From an uncultured Sphingomonadales bacterium (GTDB lineage: Bacteria; Pseudomonadota; Alphaproteobacteria; Sphingomonadales; Sphingomonadaceae), in contig CAIPUN010000006.1 of NCBI GenBank assembly GCA_903868245.1, forward strand, positions 1 to 36,686: a stretch of DNA of 36,686 bases, read 5' to 3'. The notes below the pieces were generated by a model. That model searched no databases and was not told the origin of the DNA. It saw nothing but the letters and a program-made list of their open reading frames with translations. Shown piece after piece: positions 9,296 to 17,196 of the stretch. Each line of letters starts with the position of its first letter. Position 1 is the stretch's first letter. A program made the translations under genes and the position numbers.

Positions 9296-9377
9296 ACCAT
9301 TCAGCAAAAGGAAAGCGAACATGGTGCAAAAGCCGGATCAATTGACGAACCGCACGGATAATGCGATTCGTTCCAAC

Positions 9378-9560
9378 ATGAGGAAAAGGATATTTTTGTG
9401 CACGCCGTTAATGGCGTCGGTTTTGACGGGATGTGTGCAGGTCACTGCGCCTGACAAGCCAATCGTTATCAACCTTAATATCGCGATCCGGCAGGAAATA
9501 TTGTACAAGCTGTCTGCGGCGTCCGAAAAAGTGATTGAAAATAACCCGGGAGTATTTTGA
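9378..9560 (+). CDS. ynbE: YnbE-like outer-membrane lipoprotein
   Basis: Small lipoprotein of 60 residues as annotated. The lipobox is LTGC with the modified cysteine at position 19. The mature part VQVTAPDKPIVINLNIAIRQ matches the YnbE family, which forms beta-strand multimers and docks on YdbH at the outer membrane. Start choice is uncertain: ATG 9378 gives a normal-length signal peptide but has no Shine-Dalgarno; ATG 9321 has AAAGGA well placed but gives an unusually long leader; ATG 9288 overlaps the ydbH end. The stop overlaps the ydbL start (TGATG), indicating coupled translation. Confidence 0.85.
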   Translation: MRKRIFLCTPLMASVLTGCVQVTAPDKPIVINLNIAIRQEILYKLSAASEKVIENNPGVF

Positions 9561-9952
9561 TGAGAGATTCTGTTGAAATGATCATCGCGGCCTTGTTGCT
9601 GGGTGTCACCGCAACAAGCGCAATGGCCTTCCAGTCGGGCCGGGACCCAGCCTATCAAAGCGCGCGGGAAAGCGGGCAGGTCGGCGAAAAATCAGACGGT
9701 TATCTGGGCTTTGTTGTTCCACCCTCGTCGTCGGTTCGCGCGTTGGTCGAGGATATCAATATTAAGCGCAAGGCCGTGTATTCAAAAGAGGCCCTAGCAA
9801 ACGGCGCAACAGTTGAGGAAATGGCCTTGCGTACGGGCTGCCGCCTGATTGCAGAACGCATGGTCGCTGGCGAAAAATACCAGACGCCGTCGGGGCAGTG
9901 GAAAACCCGTGACGGAAGCGCGCCCGAACTGGACCCGCGCTGTCCGCGGTGA
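9560..9952 (+). CDS. ydbL: YdbL-like periplasmic protein (DUF1318)
   Basis: Exported protein of 130 residues. Residues 1-23 form a signal peptide ending in SAMA, and the mature region (DPAYQSARESGQVGEKSDGYLGFV) is the DUF1318 signature. In E. coli, YdbL has been proposed as a chaperone preventing runaway assembly of YnbE on YdbH. ATG 9560 overlaps the ynbE stop by one base; a TTG at 9557 is less likely. It is the last gene of the cassette, with a strong terminator 22 nt after the stop. The two C-terminal cysteines might form a disulfide (inference). Confidence 0.87.
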   Translation: MRDSVEMIIAALLLGVTATSAMAFQSGRDPAYQSARESGQVGEKSDGYLGFVVPPSSSVRALVEDINIKRKAVYSKEALANGATVEEMALRTGCRLIAERMVAGEKYQTPSGQWKTRDGSAPELDPRCPR

Positions 9953-9974
9953 GACTGCCGACATAGTTTGGATA

Positions 9975-10004
9975 GGCCGCAGCAGAGATGCTGCGGCCTT
10001 TTCT
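9975..10004 (+). terminator. Rho-independent terminator of the ydbH-ynbE-ydbL operon
   Basis: A perfect 10-bp stem, GGCCGCAGCA (9975-9984) and TGCTGCGGCC (9989-9998), with a GAGA loop, is followed by TTTTCT. It separates the lipid-transport cassette from the ATP synthase operon. Confidence 0.93.
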
Positions 10005-10035
10005 ATTGCGTCGCAACATTCTTGCAGGCGCGCTG

Positions 10036-10064
10036 TTGACTTGGCGCAGACGCTCTCCTAAAGC
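10036..10064 (+). promoter_or_regulatory. Candidate promoter of the F0 ATP synthase operon
   Basis: TTGACT (10036-10041) and TAAAGC (10059-10064) are separated by 17 nt, located between the ydbL terminator and atpI. The untranslated leader would be about 60 nt. The -35 box is a good match; the -10 box is moderate. Confidence 0.5.
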
Positions 10065-10130
10065 GCCGTTGCCTAGGCGGGGTTGCCCCGATTTCGTGGT
10101 GGTTCCCTTTGTTAAAGAGGATGCAATCAC

Positions 10131-10448
10131 ATGACGTCGGACAATTCCGGGCAGGATGGCAAAGGCAAAAGTGACGCTCGGCTCGATTCGTTAGACATGC
10201 AGCTGAAAGCGGCGCGGAAGGCCGAAGCAGAACGCGCAGGTAAAGATCAGGTCCCAGCCAAAGGAATGCGGCAAGGGAACCGGGTTTTAACTGAGCTGAT
10301 CGCTGGTCCTGCTGGTGGTGCACTGGTTGGGTGGTTGTTTGACCGCTTCTTGGGTACTTCGCCTGCGCTTCTGTTGGTCTGCATGTTTTTGGGCATCGCG
10401 GTCGCCTTCAGGAACATTATAAAGATCTCAGGGGAGCGTCCGGAATAA
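10131..10448 (+). CDS. atpI: ATP synthase assembly/accessory protein AtpI (AtpZ/AtpI family)
   Basis: Small membrane protein of 105 residues. A charged N-terminal half (1-48) is followed by two hydrophobic segments (about 52-70 and 77-95) with the family pattern ELIAGPAGGALVGWLFDRFLGTSP. AtpI-type proteins help c-ring assembly or ion uptake and are not part of the finished enzyme. ATG 10131 has AGAGGA upstream. It is the first gene of the F0 operon, the usual alphaproteobacterial order. Confidence 0.9.
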   Translation: MTSDNSGQDGKGKSDARLDSLDMQLKAARKAEAERAGKDQVPAKGMRQGNRVLTELIAGPAGGALVGWLFDRFLGTSPALLLVCMFLGIAVAFRNIIKISGERPE

Positions 10449-10512
10449 TCTGGGCGCTTGCGTCGTATAATATGCCTACGCGAATGCGCTTGGGTGTGGA
10501 AAAAACAGGGTA

Positions 10513-11304
10513 GTGAACGTGGCAGGCGAAAGCGGCAAAATCGATCCGATGTACCAGTTCAAGATTGAGCCGCTCGCGCAGCTTAATCTTGCAGGTTACG
10601 ACGTCTCCTTCACCAACTCTTCGTTGTTTATGATCCTCGTATTGGGCGCCTTGTGGCTGTTCATGTGGGGCGGAATGAAGCGTGATCTGGTTCCCGGTCG
10701 CTGGCAGATGGCGGTTGAAGGCGTAACCGGCTTCGTCAACAATATGCTGACCTCAAGCGTTGGTCCCGAAGGCAAGAAATATGTGCCTTTGGTGTTCTCG
10801 CTGTTCATGTTCATTCTGATGGCAAATTTCATGGGCATGATGCCATTTGGTATCGTCCCCGGTGTACACCCGTTCACTGTGACCAGCCACCTGACCATCA
10901 CTGCCGTGCTTGCGGTCATCAGCTTTGGTACCGTTCTGATCGTCGGCTTTTGGAAGCATGGCCTGCATTTTTTCAGCCTATTTGTCCCACATGGCACACC
11001 TTGGTGGTTGCTGTGGCTCATTCCGCTGATCGAACTGTTTTCGTTCCTTATCCGTCCCTTCAGCCTCGCACTTCGTCTTTTTGTCGCCATGACAGCTGGG
11101 CATGTGTTGATGAAGGTGTTGGCGGGCTTCGTGATTAACGGCCTCAACGCAGAAGCTGCGTGGGTGCCATTGGTGGTGAGCATTCCTTCCTTTATCCTGA
11201 TGATTGGTATCACGCTCCTTGAGCTGCTGGTATGCGCCATTCAGGCTTATGTATTTGCACTTTTGACTTCGTTGTACATCAACGACGCGGTCAATTTGCA
11301 CTGA
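10513..11304 (+). CDS. atpB: F0F1 ATP synthase subunit a
   Basis: Membrane subunit forming the two proton half-channels at the c-ring. It is 263 residues with about 5-6 helices. The essential arginine is R188 in LALRLFVAMTAGH (equivalent to E. coli R210); the E and H of PLIELFSFLIRPFSL and the GITLLELLVCAIQAYVF last helix are also present. The residues after LRLF are VA where most homologues have xN. The start is GTG 10513; GTG 10519 is an alternative with better spacing from AGGG (10507-10510). Confidence 0.95.
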   Translation: MNVAGESGKIDPMYQFKIEPLAQLNLAGYDVSFTNSSLFMILVLGALWLFMWGGMKRDLVPGRWQMAVEGVTGFVNNMLTSSVGPEGKKYVPLVFSLFMFILMANFMGMMPFGIVPGVHPFTVTSHLTITAVLAVISFGTVLIVGFWKHGLHFFSLFVPHGTPWWLLWLIPLIELFSFLIRPFSLALRLFVAMTAGHVLMKVLAGFVINGLNAEAAWVPLVVSIPSFILMIGITLLELLVCAIQAYVFALLTSLYINDAVNLH

Positions 11305-11348
11305 GTTTTTTCGACTACCCATATGTATTTTTGACAGGAGTTATTATC

Positions 11349-11576
11349 ATGGACGCAGAAGCAGCAAAATTGATCGGTGCAGGTCTTGCAGCAATTGGTG
11401 CCGGCCTCGCCGCCGGTGGTGTTGGCAACGTTTTCGGTTCGTTTCTTCAGGGCGCTTTGCGTAATCCTGCAGCAGCAGACGGTCAGCAGGGTCGTTTGTT
11501 CATCGGCTTCGCGGCTGCCGAACTTCTCGGTCTGCTTGCATTCGTTGTTGCGATGATCCTGATCTTCGTTGCCTAA
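11349..11576 (+). CDS. atpE: F0F1 ATP synthase subunit c
   Basis: Proteolipid of 75 residues forming the rotating ring: two hydrophobic helices joined by the polar loop RNP (38-40). The proton-carrying carboxylate is E58 in FAAAELLGLLAF. Sodium-type ligands (the paired Q and ES pattern) are absent, so it is read as proton-coupled. Helix 1 carries the glycine/alanine-rich GAGLAAIGAGLAAGGVG packing motif. AGGAG lies 8 nt before ATG 11349. A stable hairpin follows the gene before atpF'. Confidence 0.96.
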   Translation: MDAEAAKLIGAGLAAIGAGLAAGGVGNVFGSFLQGALRNPAAADGQQGRLFIGFAAAELLGLLAFVVAMILIFVA

Positions 11577-11587
11577 TTGACGGTTTC

Positions 11588-11607
11588 GCCCCGGCAACCG
11601 CCGGGGC
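11588..11607 (+). other. Intercistronic hairpin between atpE and atpF'
   Basis: A perfect 8-bp GC-rich stem, GCCCCGGC (11588-11595) and GCCGGGGC (11600-11607), with the loop AACC. It is not followed by a run of T, so it is unlikely to be an efficient terminator. Its position right after atpE suggests an mRNA-stabilising or attenuating role that would raise subunit c output relative to downstream genes (inference). Confidence 0.7.
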
Positions 11608-11634
11608 ACTCTTTCATAAGGACAAGCGCGTAAC

Positions 11635-12129
11635 ATGCCACAAATTGCCCAGATTCTTGAAACTTATGCATCACAGTTTTTTTGGCTGATGATTGTCTTT
11701 GGCTTGGTCTATTTTACGATCGGTCATGGCATGTTGCCAAAAGTGGAAGCAACGGTGGACGCACGTAATCGCAAGATTGCGGACGACCTTGCGGCTGCCG
11801 AGCTTGCGCGTGCGGAAGCGGATGATCTGGGGGATAGTGGCGAAGCTGATCTAACGGCGGCCCGGACCGCGGCGCAAGCTAAGTCTGCCTCTGCCAAGGC
11901 TAAGGCTGCTAAGGATGCCGATGCGCGTCTAGCGAAGGCTGACGCAGAAATCAGCGCAAAGATTGCCGCTGCCGACGCCGAATTGGCCAAGGCAACCGCC
12001 AAAGCATTATCGGACATCGAAACCGTGGCCGCAGAAGCCGCAGCCGATATCGTTGCCAAGGTTTCCGGTGCCAAGATCACATCTGCGCAAGCCGCAAAAG
12101 CAGTGAAGGCGGTAATGTCGCATGGCTAA
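11635..12129 (+). CDS. atpF': F0F1 ATP synthase subunit b'
   Basis: Peripheral-stalk subunit of 164 residues, found in alphaproteobacteria, cyanobacteria and chloroplasts next to a second b subunit. One N-terminal membrane helix (about 13-31, SQFFWLMIVFGLVYFTIGH) followed by P35 and a long Ala/Lys/Asp/Glu-rich coiled coil. LPKVEATVDARNRKIADDL after the helix is the b' signature. Its last 8 nt overlap the start of atpF, so translation is coupled. Confidence 0.94.
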   Translation: MPQIAQILETYASQFFWLMIVFGLVYFTIGHGMLPKVEATVDARNRKIADDLAAAELARAEADDLGDSGEADLTAARTAAQAKSASAKAKAAKDADARLAKADAEISAKIAAADAELAKATAKALSDIETVAAEAAADIVAKVSGAKITSAQAAKAVKAVMSHG

Positions 12130-12757
12130 TCCATTAGTAGAAACCGAAGCGGTCACAACAGCCGCCGCGTCTGCAACCGCCGCGCCGGTAACCGAGGCGA
12201 CTGCGATTGCAGCTCCCGCCGCCGAAACACATGCCGCAACCGAAGCCCACGCTGGCGCGGAAGAACATGTAGCACCGTCGGCGCTGGGCTTTGATGCCTC
12301 AATGCTCGTCGCATTGGCGATGCTCGCGGTGATCGCTTTGGCCATCTGGAAAAAAGTCCCCACGATGATTGCCGGCGCGCTGGACAGCCAAATTGCCGGC
12401 ATTCGTGCGCAATTGGATCAAGCAACCGCTTTGCGGGCCGAAGCGGAGGCCATTAAGGCCGAATATGAAGCTAAGGCGAAGCAAGCAGCGATTGATGCCG
12501 AGGCGATGAAGGCTTCGGCAGAAGAAGAAGCTAAGTTGATTGTCGCACGTGCTAAGTCCGACGCTACCGCGTTGATTGGCCGCCGTGCACAAGCCGCCGA
12601 AGATAAAATTGCTGCTGCCGAACGCGCTGCGATTGCTGATGTCCGCAAGACTGCGGCCACGGCTGCTGCGGCCGCTGCTGCGCAACTTATCTCTGCGCAT
12701 CATGACGCAAAGGCCGACGCCGCACTAATTGACCAGTCGATTGCGTCGCTGAACTAA
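12122..12757 (+). CDS. atpF: F0F1 ATP synthase subunit b
   Basis: Second peripheral-stalk subunit, 211 residues. The membrane helix (59-77, ASMLVALAMLAVIALAIW) is followed by a coiled coil (about 85-190) rich in Ala, Lys and Glu. Unusually, a low-complexity Ala/Thr/Glu stretch of about 55 residues precedes the helix; a typical b subunit has only a few residues there. The first in-frame ATG, at 12122, overlaps atpF', and the next Met codon is at residue 61 inside the helix, so the extension is probably real. Last gene of the operon; F1 genes are not in the window. Confidence 0.92.
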   Translation: MANPLVETEAVTTAAASATAAPVTEATAIAAPAAETHAATEAHAGAEEHVAPSALGFDASMLVALAMLAVIALAIWKKVPTMIAGALDSQIAGIRAQLDQATALRAEAEAIKAEYEAKAKQAAIDAEAMKASAEEEAKLIVARAKSDATALIGRRAQAAEDKIAAAERAAIADVRKTAATAAAAAAAQLISAHHDAKADAALIDQSIASLN

Positions 12758-12776
12758 GCTGAACAGCCGCAGATTT

Positions 12777-12804
12777 GTCATTTCCCCGCCTAAGCGGGAA
12801 TGAC
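12777..12804 (+). repeat. Short palindromic intergenic repeat (GTCATT...AATGAC type)
   Basis: An imperfect hairpin with arms starting GTCATT and ending AATGAC and a GC-rich inner stem (CCCGC/GCGGG) around CTAA. It sits between atpF and uvrC. This form resembles the very common proteobacterial intergenic palindromes and could help end atp transcripts, although no T tract follows. Confidence 0.75.
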
Positions 12805-12831
12805 GTTGTGTAGTCTAAAGACGTTGCCTAC

Positions 12832-14784
12832 ATGGCAGGCAACATGTCCAAAGCCGACCGCCCCGACCAACCCAATGCTGCCGCCCGCTTTAGCGAGGAA
12901 AAGGCAACATATGCAGTGCGTGGTGCGGACGCACCGGATTTTGACACCGGTATCGCCGCGATCCGCAATGTCCTGAAGACCCTTCCGCTTAAACCCGGCG
13001 TCTACCGTATGCACGATGCGCGCGGCGAAATATTATATGTCGGCAAGGCGCGTGCGCTGAAGAACCGCGTCGGCAATTATGTGCAGATTGACCGGCTACC
13101 CAATCGCCTGCGCAGAATGGTCGCGCTGACGCGATCCATGACCATCGTCACCACCAATAGCGAGGCTGAGGCGCTGTTGTTGGAGGCACAACTGATCAAG
13201 CGATATCGGCCCGCTTACAATGTGCTACTGCGCGACGATAAAAGCTTTCCCTTCATCCTGTTGCGCGCCGACCATAAATTTCCGCGTATTCAAAAACATC
13301 GCGGTGCGCGTCGGCATAAGGGGCAATATTACGGCCCATTCGCCAGCGCTGGCTCGGTCAACCAAACCCTGAACGCGTTGCAAAAACTGTTTTTGCTGCG
13401 AAGTTGCACCGACAGCTTCTTTAACAATCGCGACCGGCCATGCCTGTTGTACCAAATCAAGCGCTGCTCCGCGCCCTGTGTTGGGCGGATTGATGATGCG
13501 TCATATGATAGCCTTGTTGCGGACGCCAAATCCTTCCTCGATGGCAAATCCTCCGCTGTGCAGGCGAAGCTAGCCAAGGAGATGGAGTCGGCGGCTGAGG
13601 CACTAGACTTCGAACGTGCTGCCATGGTCCGCGACCGGCTTCGGGCGCTGACCTTCATTCAAGGGTCGCAGGCGATCAACGCAGAAGGCGTGGGCGACGC
13701 AGATATCTTTGCGCTAGCGCATCGTAATGGTGTGATGGGTATCCAGGCGTTTTTCATTCGCGGCGGGCAAAATTGGGGGCATCGTTCGTTTTTCCCGTCG
13801 CATGTGGCCGAAATGACCGAGGATGAGGTATTCACCAGCTTCCTTGCGCAATTTTACGAAGATGTGCCGCCCGCCAAATATATATTGCTCGACCGCGAAC
13901 TGACCGAGGCGGATCTGTTGGCGGAGGCATTGTCCGAACGTGCCGAACGCAAGATTGAAATCAGCATGCCGCAACGCGGTGACCGTGTACGCTTGGTCAA
14001 ACAAGCGACACGCAACGCCGAAGAAGCGCTCGACCGGAGACTGGCGGAGAGCACAACGCAGGGTAAATTGCTGCAAGAGGTGGCTGACCTGTTTGAATTG
14101 TCTGAACCGCCGCGCCGGATCGAAGTTTATGATAACAGCCATATTCAGGGGACCAACGCTCTGGGCGCGATGATCGTGGCAGGACCTGAAGGTTTCATAA
14201 AAGGCCAATATCGCAAGTTCAACATCAAAAATCCTGACACCGCACCTGGTGACGACTTTGCCATGATGCGCGAAGTCATGGCGCGGCGATTTGGGCGGTT
14301 GATGGAGGACAAGGAGCCCGAACGCGATGCAAACTGGCCGGACCTTGTCCTCATCGATGGTGGCAAGGGACAAATGAGTTCCGTCATGCAAATCGTGCGC
14401 GAATTGGGGGTTGAGGATGTTGCTTTTATCGGCGTGTCCAAAGGCCCAGACCGCCATGCGGGCCGCGAGACGTTTCACTTCTCTGACGGCCGCGAATTCA
14501 CGCTGCCTGTCAACGCCCCCGTTATGTTTTATTTGCAGCGGCTGCGCGATGAGGCGCACCGTTTTGCTATTGGCGCGCATCGTGCGAAACGCAGCAAGGC
14601 GATTACCGTCAGTCCGCTCGACGAAGTTCCGGGAATTGGCCCATCGCGTAAAAAGGCGTTACTTATGCATTTCGGCACCGCCCGCGCCGTGCGCAATGCC
14701 AGCCTTGAGGACTTGCAAAAGGCCCCCGGCGTATCTGCCGCCGTCGCGCAGACGGTCTATGATTATTATCATAGCAACGGCTGA
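12832..14784 (+). CDS. uvrC: Excinuclease ABC subunit C
   Basis: Nucleotide-excision-repair nuclease that makes the 3' and 5' cuts beside a lesion held by UvrB. 650 residues, full length. Domains in order: GIY-YIG nuclease (GVY 56-58, YVG 69-71), a Cys-rich block (RPCLLYQIKRCSAPC), a UVR/UvrB-binding motif (about 243-271), the RNase H-like endonuclease domain (YDNSHIQG, LVLIDGGKGQ) and C-terminal helix-hairpin-helix repeats (VPGIGPSRKKALL). An N-terminal extension of about 40 residues precedes the nuclease. ATG 12832 is chosen; ATG 12844 is also possible. Confidence 0.97.
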   Translation: MAGNMSKADRPDQPNAAARFSEEKATYAVRGADAPDFDTGIAAIRNVLKTLPLKPGVYRMHDARGEILYVGKARALKNRVGNYVQIDRLPNRLRRMVALTRSMTIVTTNSEAEALLLEAQLIKRYRPAYNVLLRDDKSFPFILLRADHKFPRIQKHRGARRHKGQYYGPFASAGSVNQTLNALQKLFLLRSCTDSFFNNRDRPCLLYQIKRCSAPCVGRIDDASYDSLVADAKSFLDGKSSAVQAKLAKEMESAAEALDFERAAMVRDRLRALTFIQGSQAINAEGVGDADIFALAHRNGVMGIQAFFIRGGQNWGHRSFFPSHVAEMTEDEVFTSFLAQFYEDVPPAKYILLDRELTEADLLAEALSERAERKIEISMPQRGDRVRLVKQATRNAEEALDRRLAESTTQGKLLQEVADLFELSEPPRRIEVYDNSHIQGTNALGAMIVAGPEGFIKGQYRKFNIKNPDTAPGDDFAMMREVMARRFGRLMEDKEPERDANWPDLVLIDGGKGQMSSVMQIVRELGVEDVAFIGVSKGPDRHAGRETFHFSDGREFTLPVNAPVMFYLQRLRDEAHRFAIGAHRAKRSKAITVSPLDEVPGIGPSRKKALLMHFGTARAVRNASLEDLQKAPGVSAAVAQTVYDYYHSNG

Positions 14785-14854
14785 CCTCGGCTGCAGCGGA
14801 ATGCTACGACGCTATTTTGATTGCATGGCGAAGCGGGTTCGATAGAGCCATGTT

Positions 14855-15166
14855 ATGACGAACAATCAATTGCTACTTGAAGCTATCGCGCTCAAAAAAT
14901 GTGTCACTTTGGTGTACAATAATGTGCCGATGAAGCTGGCCCCACATATTCTGTATTCGAAGCATAGTGCCGTGTTCACTGATGCCGTCATCTTGGAAAA
15001 AAACGGCGAAGTGCGACGCGACAAGAAGCTCGGCGCTTTCCATTTATCGGGGCTCAACGATCTGCAACTGACGGACCAGTCATTTGAAATTGATGCTTCG
15101 TTCGAACCTTCCGCCGAAAAATATACAGATGTGACCTTATTCATGGTGCGCACGGACGCAGGATAG
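14855..15166 (+). CDS. Small WYL-domain-like protein of unknown function
   Basis: 103 residues, no signal peptide or membrane helix. The pattern LLLEAIALKKCVTLVYNNVPMKLAPH with a later H-L-x-G-L segment resembles a stand-alone WYL/SH3-like ligand-binding fold, without the DNA-binding helix-turn-helix normally fused to WYL domains. I recognise the resemblance only from residue pattern and am not certain. It lies between uvrC and recO, two DNA-repair genes, all on the plus strand. ATG 14855 has no strong Shine-Dalgarno. A weak promoter-like TTGCAT-N16-TAGAGC ends 6 nt before the ATG. Confidence 0.7.
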   Translation: MTNNQLLLEAIALKKCVTLVYNNVPMKLAPHILYSKHSAVFTDAVILEKNGEVRRDKKLGAFHLSGLNDLQLTDQSFEIDASFEPSAEKYTDVTLFMVRTDAG

Positions 15167-15203
15167 AGCTTCCCCTCACGCCGCAGTCTTGGCATGAGGG
15201 CGT

Positions 15204-15794
15204 ATGGACATTTCGGCATCTGCCATCATCTGCGCGGTCCGCAACCATGGCGAAACAGGCGCCATTGTGCGCGGATTTACGTCGGATTACGGTATGCTTG
15301 CGGGCTATGTCGCTGGCGCGCGCGGGCGGCAGTTGCGACCCGTCCTTATCCCCGGCAATGTGATCAAGGGCGAATGGCGCACGCGCATTTCTGGCCAATT
15401 GGCGCGCCTGACGCCCGAACCCGTACACAGCCGCGCACATTTACTCAGTGAACCATTGGCGACTGCGGCGATTGACTGGGTTACGGCGCTTACCGCAGCG
15501 ACGTTGGCGGAGGGCGTACCCTATCCGCGTGTACACAGCGCAGTGGATGGCTTACTATCCGCCATAGAGCTGGCGCCAGCTGCTCGGGTATGGGCAGGGG
15601 CGGTGGCGCAATATGAGACGTTGCTGCTGTCTGAACTTGGCTATGCCGAAGAATATGACAGCGACATAGCGCCTGTGGCGATGTTGGCGCAGACCCGCAA
15701 GCGGCTAGTCGCGCATGTGCTGGGGGACCGACGCGCCGACGTCATGGCCGCGCGTGAACGTTTGGTGGAGCGGTTGAAACGAGCAGTTGCATAA
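15204..15794 (+). CDS. recO: DNA repair protein RecO
   Basis: Recombination mediator of the RecFOR pathway that helps load RecA onto SSB-coated single-stranded DNA. 196 residues: an N-terminal OB-fold (HGETGAIVRGFTSDYGMLAGYVAGARGR, about 15-42) and a helical C-terminal domain. It lacks the Cys4 zinc site of many longer RecO proteins and is shorter than the usual 230-250 residues, which fits the Sphingomonadales form. ATG 15204 follows the WYL-like gene by 37 nt. Confidence 0.9.
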   Translation: MDISASAIICAVRNHGETGAIVRGFTSDYGMLAGYVAGARGRQLRPVLIPGNVIKGEWRTRISGQLARLTPEPVHSRAHLLSEPLATAAIDWVTALTAATLAEGVPYPRVHSAVDGLLSAIELAPAARVWAGAVAQYETLLLSELGYAEEYDSDIAPVAMLAQTRKRLVAHVLGDRRADVMAARERLVERLKRAVA

Positions 15795-15835
15795 GCGCGC
15801 TGCTGTTGGCAGGAGAAATCCTGAAATTTCATTAT

Positions 15836-15925
15836 CGTCATGCTGAACTTGTTTCAGCATCCATCTTGCCCAATAGCCCGCGGCTTGTGACGAGAAATGG
15901 ACCCTGAAACAAGTTCAGGGTGACG
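15836..15925 (+). repeat. Paired-hairpin intergenic repeat, copy A (recO-leuB)
   Basis: Two small hairpins in inverted orientation about 45 nt apart. The left is TGCTGAA-CTTGT-TTCAGCA (15841-15859), the right ACCCTGAA-ACAAG-TTCAGGGT (15901-15921). The outer ends CGTCA and TGACG are also complementary, so the whole element can fold as one long stem. Three similar copies occur in this window. It lies just before the leuB Shine-Dalgarno. Confidence 0.9.
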
Positions 15926-15950
15926 GTAGAAAAATTGAAGGACAGGTCGA

Positions 15951-16992
<1,042 letters not shown>

Positions 16993-16994
<2 letters not shown>

Positions 16995-17009
16995 TGTTGG
17001 TCCAACATC
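16993..17009 (+). other. 17-nt perfect palindrome overlapping the leuB stop codon
   Basis: GATGTTGG-T-CCAACATC, 8-bp arms around one base, beginning inside the leuB TGA. It has almost no loop, so it is a poor RNA hairpin and looks more like a protein-binding site or a repeat remnant. No T tract follows. Confidence 0.5.
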
Positions 17010-17017
17010 CCAATCTT

Positions 17018-17096
17018 CGTCATCCTGAAATTGTTTCAGGATAACGAGCCCCGGATGCGCCTTTGTGCGTTATCCCGAAACAAGTTCGGGATGACG
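17018..17096 (+). repeat. Paired-hairpin intergenic repeat, copy B (leuB-metZ)
   Basis: Left hairpin ATCCTGAAATTGTTTCAGGAT (arms 8 bp), right hairpin ATCCCGAAACAAGTTCGGGAT form, inverted to each other, with outer CGTC/GACG ends. The left loop differs slightly from the other copies (ATTGT for CTTGT), and the right arm has CCCGAA for CCCTGAA with the opposite arm compensating (TTCGGG), evidence that pairing is kept. Confidence 0.88.
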
Positions 17097-17196
17097 ATCT
17101 GTGGTTTTGGATTTTAGTGGCTTCGCACAACTGCCTGGTAACATCCTAAGCATCTCCCCATTGACGCAACCCCTATAGTCGCCGAAAAGCGAACTT

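Noticed and set aside
10596-11240. Long open frame antisense to atpB
   Set aside because: It mirrors the codon bias of atpB, has no ribosome-binding site and its translation shows no domain.
13714-14580. Long open frame antisense to uvrC
   Set aside because: Entirely inside a well-supported gene on the other strand, with no recognisable protein features.
17174-17179. TATAGT before metZ (and a second at 34536 before the DUF1993 gene) as -10 boxes
   Set aside because: No acceptable -35 box lies 16-18 nt upstream of either; TTGACG at 17161 is only 7 nt away. Left uncalled.
16995-17196. Possible SAM-type riboswitch upstream of metZ
   Set aside because: The gap is filled by repeat B and no SAM-II or SAM/SAH core could be recognised; the visible hairpins belong to the repeat. 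A covariance-model search (Infernal/Rfam) would settle it.
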